Assembly (NCBI GenBank): GCA_964493515.1
Contig: CAZBNJ010000018.1
Location: 1-37,447, forward strand
Direction of reading: 5' to 3'
Source: CANRIN01 sp964493515
GTDB taxonomy: Bacteria > Bacillota > Clostridia > Oscillospirales > JAAYOS01
Length of the DNA stretch: 37,447 nucleotides
Shown here: piece by piece, positions 33,501 through 37,447 of the stretch
How the letters are laid out: each line of letters opens with the position of its first letter
Numbering within the stretch: position 1 is the first letter of the stretch
The notes under the pieces: generated by a model
Told to the model about the DNA's origin: nothing
What the model saw: only the letters and a program-made list of their open reading frames with translations
Database searches by the model: none
Program-made: the position numbers and the translations under genes

Positions 33501-33676
33501 ATGAGACATTCATCGACGATGAGGATGCCCCGACCGAAAGTGAGCCGTCGGGCGAGATTCCGAGCGTTCAGCCGAGCGACGAATTCATTCTGCTTCCGCC
33601 GACAACGACCGATGAGCGGGAGGACGCGGCAGTTCCGAGCCGTCGCGAGGACGAGGAAAACGACGAAGAAAAGTGA
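18521..33676 (+). CDS. Giant fibre-like surface protein (5051 aa) with about 30 InlB-B-like repeats and C-terminal dockerin
   Basis: A signal peptide occupies residues 1-27 (cleavage after GFA). Residues about 55-370 form a cohesin-like N-terminal domain with the motif AGFYYNPRFVEPY near 160. An insert near 117 carries a perfect EF-hand loop, DSNGDGSISAGE. Residues about 374-4330 are a long array of divergent beta repeats of roughly 100-140 residues, each ending in a strand of the form F-x-M-P-x-x-D-x-x-V-x-V-x-F and often with a mid-repeat GYYI-x-SV or GWYV-x-SV strand. They resemble the divergent InlB B-repeat family. Residues about 4537-4650 resemble the carboxypeptidase-regulatory-like beta domain that often precedes dockerins in Clostridia (ALAGTLVSYAPQ, then YRLVISKAA). 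An acidic Glu/Pro/Thr linker follows at about 4693-4803, then a dockerin at about 4824-4906 with loops DLNGDDKTKQVD and DLNGDLRIDTLD, and an acidic tail. No SLH, LPXTG or membrane segment is visible. It is the last gene of the operon. The role as a long extracellular fibre, adhesin or scaffold arm is inference. Confidence 0.88.
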   Translation: MKDKLRRLTALMLCIATVLSMFTQGFAATEPQADTDAPSTVEAEIGSLKNVTDPATGRPRLYVDFLGDNAGHNSGGTSTPKIGSAVRVENRDFSLDTNGADFANGWDKYTPDATYWSDSNGDGSISAGEDGTIFYVGVGIDRTNLLKMLGDAENKGVYSFEAGFYYNPRFVEPYVANGDYAETIRNTNLTGGSLTSGGANANWSGGNYRILEAYTDLDPQMDGGLTSAGTWGELTQEVLYNPSNQQISRAANGWKMTYVSIEMKADRIAEIARLAGYYDGVFHKDGDATQNKETEYLLVIPFVLKAYDTKNDLCFRLIRNATHFTLGAAPDGAENRAAWERVTTRNAPNNLKLQTVFTGDLNIFTGKKADELENRYKATLVMDGGGTKQNTAEVAINGDPATNYARITKDGEELLGLAGGTGMHIETHIAPRYSVTVKAYPAADATKTNLITFVEIPSTKGDSYREFEFIMPEEDVIVEIIFTLDPNAPKDYAVLLDERDREGIDDTTDGSPVGRPNSTDPRISGNYTHIEGLISEILSGDYARAGAKNEVDSFTDAVDQWYAAYELYGMTATAAEPTWPNPINIHTDLHGDYCAEVRFYTADDVSFAPDSYPSGAQLRIDTLADGSVEYVLVLQKGGDYRFAMRASDVVVRVDYLLATQYSANLVVRHLDEGGELDDITRELERAQLSFVGYRDDNLGEMRYGKVWRDGGVDIATDTSVDPAVTTRTDKPDVLAADQTNILPIPATAAAMSGSLAGDRAPAALDDILRASAVCSAGTIAPPTPADYTPVTDSYNAGDLMAIGLRKDAAGTHYTTTADMTAFAASVLELTEFLKAGDGTTPYSAYLGTYTREVPGPTLGSTVTETVTYARLSTVSAQAYELLQVWVAATAADREILKNKIANESSNAVFMWAHNYLYSETAFDHDGDEASLDADGLTPEGKEPTPQMRGIVVTGGWTKQNDQPMAVREGRTMRVIAAAGSEYTVQKVIVREKNPATGTTARTIEATKDTNYTNVYTFEMPAWDADVEVYYVPRVAPDLTLKISPVPAPDGSAVRMSAYTPSVPASEYATLVTKTSNGDMIKNALSGSVVRVSIDKVPENYTVTVRVTDASGAAVQTRLLGGGVLIREGSVVTFTMPTTDTTVEVVFEQIEEEEHRAYISVEGMPDGLDITGARASFQNGYSVITLPTGSALEGTVVVPVGYYIHSVTAVGRSGSYPYEQSGNGWDNGRAASVNVSILSEMPDEDLYITVLLALGPPPEEPVLPVTLIVKDDMNTGKDDTAHTGYKIFDDNHATMSIGTPADPPTRDKVVGYDLGLVASTSGILDRDTEYVESGTWVYVDVVCHDDYYIKATVVTPRWQNVEVEWISESRFRFATPDSACAVTVEYAKKTDVDDGNNFLLTVSKTETPSPDTAAANSLVGLTIGGAAPNPNTIAYGTTYTTGARRAVEATISVADGWYVRSVRLVRNGVTSWLTLGADNRINFIMPTANAELIVDYRHGNPDDDAGKFDLRLVVSDPDNGTPDGVGGYTYDPNSAWATIAHLDGSADTTLGAFGHNESAMSGVTTAVSGEHVTVEWEMTDGYALDALAVTAAGRTIAPRYTYTPAEYEADGTTVKTPAKTTASFDMPPANTTIYVRFVKGAERLYRADIVIYGADGNLANRASFEDTLGGSVNDDVYNRHGLHGGEYIPVYIEAADGYYIESVTVRPASTGVAVTLSGSFGPQFASFNMPAADVQVNVKFAKAWPDEAKYGVYLSVIDPMANDSNTSHKLSGPIWVRGGERKWIDALVDGAVENVHIHRAANARVKSVTVTDSAGNPVPWWWSGSYSSTVNFAMPPMSVEVVVEYELVTNWRDYQHDVRLHTSTRNGASGNSEMMIVEDDPDSASTTFTQKPGTAAVNWSGTIHDVIESELVMFTVTPDEGSVVAAAYAVSGGRVLDLYSHNEGAVPVVTDGGSATFAMPNADADVYVVFDKASNKATDRYATLYVSGPSGSGEAELFERWRDTNTTGTITPDNHSGYIVLGIGSRARVKIKPSDGYSLASFKILDNAGNRVDYTMRAQADGSLYDADGYMTAEYIQPQSGSRAYVEFERIDTNRKYTARVVVDNAGATGNTAGIDQLPHDVWVRLIENARPGEQIDINVVCAIGYEFSITILPQYRGIQAPLLLPNNKSQQSSFIMPADDVVVFVKFVTDSRTRYTAALSVSGGSSSVTSTIRSDFNPVPLVSYSGGSAQVVRATPDEEKVYVNTRRTENLALGYSIERIIVETTAGDPVPYTMDAAGNLSFPMVASNVNVSVKFKSGNPPTYDLTLHVKNDGVANGIASLTEQGTSPANTTGGVSGGNNYYNTRSIKVEAGRTVDLSAAAQNVGTYGIFDVYVVYGDSSPYAGQFIPFGRYDTTMSGGTTRAASSVLRSLAADFVMQPYDVDVYVFFADNEFPPTGTALWLSVIGPVGAGSATLTTDYVDDTGAAPLVINAGDPDDYLPASPRSYASIDLAIAQGYVIESIVITPLGSDADGRLIGADLYTLTMPEHTIKVRITLKKSETTDFVATLHVANIDRDGRTLSTPNRAEIGWPIAKTNWTDGVTSTDAGKQNPHDGSVTLGNNQIIVPERQTVDIYSYLNATGYYLLSVYVLSADGRMVALSGDPIEGTEYDPMIANEVPDAQTSFDMPANDVDVYVIYTNLPKPPDGWRTTALVATEATANGTMTNGGHNTASITEARAGSFFYEYIYEDNELVEINVLDPDRTTPYKASVRSFGNPTHKAYAVVEGKGVYVAEETLGEGFAFSPPVTMSASGGVAPAATLISSDPYRYNYTTLDYSSAARMHFIEGNITAGDLRVEIVDRQNPGNFVVKNRVSVSAPSKPTLGLVSSDSAGAWQIIRSVEPGSQVTAFVTPYEGYAATAVLINKDGESTNVELTRLPDGSYTAEFIMPSGGATFRVTFVRGYTAELRVINRSTRSVNAALSSPDGRSVGDRQTITGLLGGEGMTVTASGATVQSVVYSGRTTSGHAVSPLESSDWQFTMPAEDTVVTVIFGDSDSTEHTAIIRVDGASDEGWQDHCSIDGISNNTRPNAVGGVNWTTAMLGDNVTGAFSANDGWYASAYAIVRDPDGTFGELIRPVYVVQSGTQGSGLLAGLTMPDANVEIFVRFTKTDPTPSTSYNLSLEIEGAGGSSANTASAVGGGANLSVNGASPNAGPTSVAAGAKVNVGANWTNGYRLISAEVEVTFTAPSAEGGWSLTHSLVIPMTTSGSSSSGSFNMPFVNEAIRGTTAATGMSANVKVKLKFGYDATLTLIDGVGGSTASMTAGGRSVSVNSAANRDTITGLGRNDTTSTTVSSTGAVSVIGHNATDGSTVLTAVGGVYGYTMNGDSEVVVVTSNNTPTDRKYIAAVRLINAGDGDWAYITDTTTAGMPSGEIWTAAKSGDGIRLEVKVGSGRSAKVTADRVTLLPRAIGEDETYLFDMPAGDVQITVEFFDENTPMINFGVIDRTGIAGSTASLSYAGGTLVSHTSTGSESGIIGSYAGNFGTLNVAATAINANVAVKRIFIEGRNGGVLDITSTRSFAQNAFASGATVWVVFDKPQTTEPPPPDYDPYITYIEVDPRSDAGWAAAGNGIGQVLNTTDMTADGGAHWREGAQGDNMRGLFTTADGWYALVKAYRTDNGSELLAMQQNYSGGGTASITQPSSDARIVVLFSKDPRIVSEENQLTLAIVGHGMARGNFAEVEFPDGTMTGVDGGDAPSTDRFTTIVSDKVKAGTRIPLDATWASGYTIAKIEISLDSNGSIYSVPWNEYASMAAANFYMPSAQATITVYYSLEFTATLHIQNSGVVGGGAEMYDDAVPGTKVNTHLGRLEGLGGNEDIVTNPQIPSGGRLVGVFYETAKTGSHSTWATTPNARYDFDMPQEDADVYVVYEPEDEPIKSYVARVEKYGETAVAGNEATILNTSRDVFHTSYSTMAKQGDLIEITVELARGYQARVIGVEPGGLYVTRTAFRTNGTTTTFTMPADSDAVVKIEFIEGYTATLILDDSSAVDNAAHMTDDRLPNVSTSSVPNGKTLVIGDSPVNSMTTNYEKYVGAGGSATQVADPPINAITKLGVDDTLDGDVVLSAGSKLYRLIETTPTGGTRNYGERRLYKDDAAPLPIFGAGVGGVTVDWGLDALDTDPVEDVIITAVVLDREDPSLIAKVQLEGDSDINGNGAAIRNLVPSTDAGLPASAWRTGNIWTSAIEENRIEARVDLAPGYTATVIAINDQVYYDELAALMTASAMTRASMTMDEMIAAAREAARLTLTLADGATTTEATVTSSGDIVMTLMPEIATGTAPVETTRSDITFIVKFLAESGPRPYDPLSDRYPAGLAEEDEPLLEKGWIYGVNHGDYATITVPTLNTGSTDVNSGLEILQDVYRAGPAGFSNDFRIYVQTAAGFVELDNSTEIRLYEVTPRVDTSYMYNTGNYYTGVGEYTADTQDARGMIDDTDYAYTGVKFNVELREPAEGATPSAAYLAFKEILESDSYDTLIGTKLKIRAVGQNGSISEATQLVLPPAYALAGTLVSYAPQHEATFELYEYDTASSEYLTESMALNTMSQDYGDGLWRQDFRVMSSELAGRDRTAVFADLDLLRGVAGATGFTTPNGHETYRLVISKAAAITYTRDGIELRIENGKAALTATDKGILDGDRTWVLARSSQAVVALEAVIANMVVSSVDTPSEPEATEPTEPEANVDEQAAPVEEITPSEPVEELIFDDAAEPSEEDDTAEEEQQIDDFAEPLGGEETGESEDSVPTEDATDVGEEEPTEAEESVVEAEIVNAEEPTVPTEFIATAVTRADEQIARDLVILMAGDLNGDDKTKQVDYNILYAYYSRQYRWTRAEENEAGWEDSTRNPNSLAYWCDLNGDLRIDTLDLAIMTDSYNYNRTTKDYGAPTGLVRAWNDSYDTTLESYLSDVAAVDAESVAAFMFDRASESVSGLVIELPTAEDEQPTDDGEVEVDAELPTEVETAPSTDDETFIDDEDAPTESEPSGEIPSVQPSDEFILLPPTTTDEREDAAVPSRREDEENDEEK
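19643..31530 (+). repeat. Array of about 30 divergent InlB-B-like beta repeats (protein level)
   Basis: Counting the closing strand motif by eye gives about 30 units. Clear examples lie near 19924, 21571, 21913, 22963, 23389, 23695, 24010, 24388, 25042, 26509, 27292, 27568, 27913, 28882, 29905, 30202 and 30508. In the better-preserved part the spacing is about 300-400 nt. Several units are degenerate, with MP replaced by MR, TP, QP or MQ, for example near 20451, 22640, 24730 and 25770. I see no near-identical DNA repeats between units, so the array is old and sequence-diversified rather than freshly amplified. One related unit lies in the 1959-residue protein at about 5400-5775. Confidence 0.75.
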
Positions 33677-33690
33677 CATATTGAGCACAT

Positions 33691-33728
33691 GGCGCGGCGC
33701 TCGGGATTCGGGTGTCGCGCCGAATTTT
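33691..33728 (+). terminator. Rho-independent terminator closing the giant operon
   Basis: GGCGCGGCGC (33691-33700) pairs with GTGTCGCGCC (33712-33721) over 10 bp including two G-U pairs. The loop is 11 nt and a short T run (GAATTTTA) follows. It begins 14 nt after the TGA stop at 33674-33676. The stretch between it and the next promoter (33729-33792) shows nothing I can name. Confidence 0.7.
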
Positions 33729-33792
33729 ATGCAGTCGGCAAGGTAAGTTTTAGCTTTGATGGAAAATTGATGCAGCAAGCGCGGTCGAGACT

Positions 33793-33867
33793 TGTAAAAT
33801 AAGCAAAAAACGTGTAGAAAAGGGTTGCAATTCCTCGAGTGATGCGCTATAATCATCATGTCGGATA
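33793..33867 (+). promoter_or_regulatory. Promoter of the downstream giant gene, sharing boxes with the operon promoter
   Basis: TTGCAA (33825-33830), a 17-nt spacer and a perfect TATAAT (33848-33853) form a sigma-A-type promoter with a predicted start near 33860. Upstream are TGTAAAATA (33793) and TGTAGAAAA (33813), again 20 bp apart. The second lies 12 nt before the -35, exactly as at the first promoter, and GCAAAAAAC (33803-33811) is also shared. GTCGGATA (33860-33867) starts 12 nt after the first base of the -10 at both promoters. Downstream, GGATAGT (33863-33869) can pair with ACTATTC (33884-33890) as a 5' mRNA hairpin. The leader to the ATG at 33999 is about 139 nt. Confidence 0.8.
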
Positions 33868-33998
33868 GTGACAAGAATTCATGACTATTCACAAAAGTGC
33901 AACCAAGTTCTCAGCCACAGGTCGATTCGTTTTTTTGAGTCGGCCAAGTGAAGGGTACCGCACGGACGCGCGCGGATGCCCGAACTACCGAGGGATCC

Positions 33999-36900
33999 AT
34001 GTCAAACAGCAAGTTGGGAAGGGTAACCGACCGACTTAGCGGTCGGTCGGACAATCGAATAATGCCGACTTTGAAAGCTCGACGCTTCGTCGGGCTTGCT
34101 TTGCTGTTCGGAAATGGCTCTCGCAGGTTCGGGAAAGCCCTTGTCGCGATGTTCCTCGGAATCGCGATGTTTGTCGGGCTTGGGACGGGGCTTGCCCCGT
34201 CGGCAAAGGCCGCTCCGCCGACAAGCAGTTCGCTTGTGCTGCCCACGCAGGTGCAGGAGGCGGAGAAGCCGGATGTGTGGATAGAAACGAATGTCGTTCT
34301 GAACACGCAGAAGAAGCCGACCGGTTACGTCGAGCTGGTGCTCAAGGCGCGCACGCCGGTCATCTACTTCGCGGACAACGACCTCAAGCGGCTGCGCTAT
34401 CCGGGCGACGGACTTGAGAACGACGCGAGCAGCGTATGGCAAGGGATACCGTTCGACCCCGAAGACTCGTCGACCTATGCCACTTCGCGCCAGACGACGT
34501 TCCGGGAGATCGCGGCGAGCTTGCAGTACAACACGAGCCTGCTCGTGCCGGTAAGCTGGGAGCACGCTATCGAGAAGGACGATTTCGGCAACATAACGAA
34601 CGCCTATCCGGACTTCTTTGCGAAGTACTATGTCGACGAGGACACGCTGGTCGACGTCGACGGCACGACGCCGCTCGAAGGGGAGGCGCGCTCCGCCGCA
34701 ATCCGCGCGCAGTTTGCGGACAACAAGAATCTGCAGCGCATCGCCGTGCCGACGGTTCAATGCAGCACCGAATCGGTCACGAGCGCGGTGAGCTTTGCTG
34801 GCGGTTCGGACGGACTCATCTCGATGGCGGTGAACGCCGCGGCGGACACCACGCTGCCGGAGGAGACCCCGCTTGCCGTGGTGCGCTTCCTGTACATCGG
34901 CGAGGAGCAGATAGACCACTTGCTGATAAGAAATGTAGACGCGGAATACGGCTACGACGTGGACGAGACAAAGGTCTCGAGCTGGCACAACACGCAGAAC
35001 GGCGGCTCAAACAGGCCCGCCGGTACGACGCTGAACGACTTCTTCTGGTTCGCGGACGACACGCTGATAAAGAACAGCACCGTTCAGCAGGCGCTTATCT
35101 ATTCGTCCGGACGCTATCAGGAGAACGTATCGGTCGAGTCGGACAAGATAAACGGAATCAACCAATTCTACGCGACCAAGATTGTCTACAACGGCGACGA
35201 GGTGGACAAGCTGCCGAGCTATCTGCCGAACAGCGCCGCGAGACAGAACTATACCGAGGAGACTCCAAAGGGGATGACCTCGGCGATACACCGTCCGCTG
35301 ACCGACGAGGACAACGTAACCGTGCTCGCGACCGCTCGCAAGGACGGGGACAAGCTGTACAGCTACACCTCGAACCTGCTGTTTACGACCGACGCGAACC
35401 AGCCGTTGATAGACGGAAGCAACGAGAACATAGCGTTCAAGCTGCGCGCCGGTCCGACATATCGATCGAGCGGCGGCGGCACCGTGGACGACTTTGCGGC
35501 GGTCGTGTTTATCGACTGGGATGATACGATGCTCGGTGCCCTTGTTGTACCTAAGGGGGATGCGCGCGATCGGGTGGAAGGATATGTCGAAAAGTTCATC
35601 CACCCGACCCTCAGAAAGTCCACCGCAATGGCGATAGAGGACGAGACTGAGCGTGAAAATATGCTGTTCAACCTGTCGAGGTCGCTCGACAGGCGTTATA
35701 CCTATGCCGGAAACCATACGTCCGACTATTCGACGCTTGCGAGCTTTGCGGGCAAGTCCTATTCCGAGGCGGAGGCGGCGATGGCTGCCGATCCCGCTTA
35801 CCTGGGCAAGACCATCTTCCCGGATGGGTACGAGGTGGGTGGAGTGGACATGTCCGGTTCGGCGTATCCGCTCACAAATAAGCTGGACTACGCGTTCCTC
35901 CGCCGACCGGTGGACTGGGACAATACGCGCACTATTAAGGCGGATGAGGGTTCGACCTATGTGGACTCTAACGGGAAAACCGTCGATGCGACCGAGTGGA
36001 TTCTGGGCGCGATCGATTACGATAATTTGCAGACTCCCGAGACCCCGGACGACAACTACTGGTACACCAACGGTTGGGCAGTAGTTCGAAAACCGTCAGA
36101 GGTGAGCAGTGTCTGGACGACCTTCTCGACGACCGGTGAGCTGTCGGAGGCGAAGCTCCCGGGATTCGACAGCACGACTGTGGCTGCGGGTGGACATGCG
36201 TATGATGGTATAGACTACTTTAACACGGATTATATTCGCCCGACTGACAAGACTTCGACGATGGCGGGCTGCAATGCTGTCGGTGGAGCGACCTCGGCTG
36301 CCGGTGGAGACATGGCGTTTGCGACCTACGCGGACTCGGGATATTTCGAGTTTGCTAACTTTGCGGATATCCAGGTAGATGAGCTGTTCGTCAAGGCGTG
36401 CTATGAGCCGTGTGAGCAGCTGAGTTGGACAGGAAACTATACTGTTATCTCAGAACCATATTATGTACGATATGGCACCGTTGCTTCGACGGTTAGGGGC
36501 AGCGTTTATGGCATATCATTTTATTACGAGAGGATAAGTGATAGTGGACAGGGAGCTCGTCGTATAAGAAATGTTTGGACGAGTGTGAAGTACACGATGG
36601 ATGAGGGGGCAAAGGCTGAGCCGATTGGAGGGAATATAGTATACGATGGCGACTCGTTTTATGTTGGAGTGGAGCAAAACAATGTCGATGTTATTTTAGC
36701 AGCGTTTACACCGACAAGCACATTTTTGTCAATGAGTTATGGAGTTGTTGAAGTATTTGATTGTAGCAACTTCGTAGCAAGTGTTGCGCGCGCAAAATAT
36801 GAAAATGAAGCGAATACCATTGCGAATTTCAAGTATCTCCAGGACGACGGACTTCCTGAAAGTTGGGAAAATGGGTATAGATACACGAACCGACTGGGAA

Positions 36901-37447
36901 CAGATGGATATGTTTACCGTGCTACGCTCCGCCAAATTGAGGAGGAGGCGACAAAGATTTTTTCCGAAGAATCAGATATGAGTGAGACTGAGTTTAGAAA
37001 CAGCTATCTGACTACTGGAACAATGCTAGATCTAAATGTGAGGCTTGATAAAGAAGGAACAACGGCGGACGGTGCGGGATTGGGAGTATTAGACAGAAAC
37101 AGGAAGATCCAGAGCGCGCAGAATGCGATATACGATGCGCTGAGGATAGCCTATAAGTATGGGCAAGTGGACGATACCGGCGTCATAGACATCGACTGGC
37201 ATCAGCTGCAGTATCATATAATTAACTGGGACAGCACAAACGGCGGAGGCGGTATCGACACCGGAAGCAGGATACGCACAAAGGACGAGTGCGGACAGTA
37301 TGCCTGGTGCCGTCTGGATGCGTGCGGCGAAAGCATAACCATACCGGTTACCAATTTTGCGGAGTTGTATGACGCGATAGGCATAATGAACGACAGCTCG
37401 GCGACGCAGGCCCGTCGCAATGCGGCCAAGAAAGCGGTCGAGGATAA
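33999..37447 (+). CDS. N-terminal part of a further giant secreted protein, cut by the window end
   Basis: The frame is open from the ATG at 33999 through 37447 (1149 codons) with no stop. GAGGG (33990-33994) gives a modest ribosome site for 33999. An in-frame ATG at 34062 has none but would give a more normal signal peptide: cleavage after SAKA would be at residue 71 from the first start and 50 from the second. Two hydrophobic stretches precede cleavage, separated by GNGSRRFGK. Residues about 90-330 are cohesin-like, with ASLQYNTSLLVPVSWE near 176 and LAVVRFLYIG near 291, matching the N-terminal domain pattern of the upstream proteins. The rest is beta-rich with many Asp, Thr and Tyr residues and is not assigned. 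From about 36420 to 37080 the DNA becomes clearly AT-richer and codon use shifts while the frame stays open, suggesting a swapped or variable segment. It has its own promoter, resembling that of the operon. Any dockerin or anchor would lie beyond the window. Confidence 0.8.
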   Translation, partial: MSNSKLGRVTDRLSGRSDNRIMPTLKARRFVGLALLFGNGSRRFGKALVAMFLGIAMFVGLGTGLAPSAKAAPPTSSSLVLPTQVQEAEKPDVWIETNVVLNTQKKPTGYVELVLKARTPVIYFADNDLKRLRYPGDGLENDASSVWQGIPFDPEDSSTYATSRQTTFREIAASLQYNTSLLVPVSWEHAIEKDDFGNITNAYPDFFAKYYVDEDTLVDVDGTTPLEGEARSAAIRAQFADNKNLQRIAVPTVQCSTESVTSAVSFAGGSDGLISMAVNAAADTTLPEETPLAVVRFLYIGEEQIDHLLIRNVDAEYGYDVDETKVSSWHNTQNGGSNRPAGTTLNDFFWFADDTLIKNSTVQQALIYSSGRYQENVSVESDKINGINQFYATKIVYNGDEVDKLPSYLPNSAARQNYTEETPKGMTSAIHRPLTDEDNVTVLATARKDGDKLYSYTSNLLFTTDANQPLIDGSNENIAFKLRAGPTYRSSGGGTVDDFAAVVFIDWDDTMLGALVVPKGDARDRVEGYVEKFIHPTLRKSTAMAIEDETERENMLFNLSRSLDRRYTYAGNHTSDYSTLASFAGKSYSEAEAAMAADPAYLGKTIFPDGYEVGGVDMSGSAYPLTNKLDYAFLRRPVDWDNTRTIKADEGSTYVDSNGKTVDATEWILGAIDYDNLQTPETPDDNYWYTNGWAVVRKPSEVSSVWTTFSTTGELSEAKLPGFDSTTVAAGGHAYDGIDYFNTDYIRPTDKTSTMAGCNAVGGATSAAGGDMAFATYADSGYFEFANFADIQVDELFVKACYEPCEQLSWTGNYTVISEPYYVRYGTVASTVRGSVYGISFYYERISDSGQGARRIRNVWTSVKYTMDEGAKAEPIGGNIVYDGDSFYVGVEQNNVDVILAAFTPTSTFLSMSYGVVEVFDCSNFVASVARAKYENEANTIANFKYLQDDGLPESWENGYRYTNRLGTDGYVYRATLRQIEEEATKIFSEESDMSETEFRNSYLTTGTMLDLNVRLDKEGTTADGAGLGVLDRNRKIQSAQNAIYDALRIAYKYGQVDDTGVIDIDWHQLQYHIINWDSTNGGGGIDTGSRIRTKDECGQYAWCRLDACGESITIPVTNFAELYDAIGIMNDSSATQARRNAAKKAVED
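34027..34201 (+). other. Four consecutive hairpins in the signal-peptide coding region
   Basis: Stem 1: CCGACCGAC (34027-34035) with GTCGGTCGG (34042-34050), 9 bp. Stem 2: GCTCGACG (34077-34084) with CGTCGGGC (34088-34095), 8 bp with one G-U. Stem 3: CGCGAT (34145-34150) with ATCGCG (34161-34166). Stem 4: GACGGGGC (34184-34191) with GCCCCGTC (34194-34201), 8 bp. Stem 1 lies between the two candidate starts at 33999 and 34062. A direct repeat GTCGGGCTTG occurs at 34089 and 34173. These could shape translation initiation or pausing during export; none has a T run typical of a terminator. Confidence 0.5.

Noticed and set aside
34436..35524. Plus-strand frame of 362 codons in the last gene region
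   Set aside because: It is Arg-rich and lacks a ribosome site. The overlapping frame from 33999 is open for more than 3.4 kb with a signal peptide and a cohesin-like domain.

Overview
The window is about 37 kb of GC-rich DNA carrying a cluster of giant secreted proteins, read on the + strand, and it runs off the right end inside another such gene. The organism is most likely an uncultured Gram-positive-type bacterium (Clostridia-like). The reasons are S-layer-homology (SLH) wall-anchoring repeats, type I dockerin-like calcium modules, good Shine-Dalgarno sites of the Bacillota type and sigma-A-like promoters. This placement is inference; no rRNA or other marker gene is present. Ile is written with many ATA codons despite the high GC.

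Layout. (1) Positions 1-558 are AT-rich, with a minus-strand gene fragment open at both ends. They abut GC-rich DNA at about 558-566, next to a perfect 9-bp inverted repeat, and the gene on each side is cut there. This looks like a chimeric assembly join or a recent recombination end. (2) From 567 to 1724 is the C-terminal end of a surface protein: a Glu/Thr/Pro-rich linker followed by an EF-hand-like loop. It ends at a strong hairpin terminator. (3) A promoter at 1808-1836 starts a three-gene operon of 1959, 3563 and 5051 residues (1914-33676). The genes are joined by a 4-nt overlap and a 39-nt gap, with the next terminator only at 33691-33728, so the predicted mRNA is about 32 kb. (4) A second promoter at 33825-33853 shares a long pattern with the first and drives a fifth giant protein from about 33999 to beyond the window end.

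How the genes may work together. All four proteins whose N-terminal part is present have an immunoglobulin-like domain resembling a cohesin, with a shared strand motif of the form x-Y-[ND]-[PT]-x-x-[LIV]-x-P. The three complete proteins also carry a two-repeat dockerin-like module. Only the 3563-residue protein has SLH repeats, so it is the likely wall anchor. The 5051-residue protein is a long fibre of about 30 divergent InlB-B-like repeats ending in a dockerin. The 1959-residue protein shares with the anchor protein a roughly 260-360 residue module placed directly before the dockerin. My working hypothesis is a calcium-dependent, self-assembling cell-surface fibre or scaffold built by cohesin-dockerin contacts between paralogues, with no catalytic domain visible. 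The pairing is inferred from module layout only. The two transcription units share promoter boxes at nearly identical spacing, which suggests joint control.

No tRNA, rRNA, CRISPR array or recognisable insertion sequence was seen.
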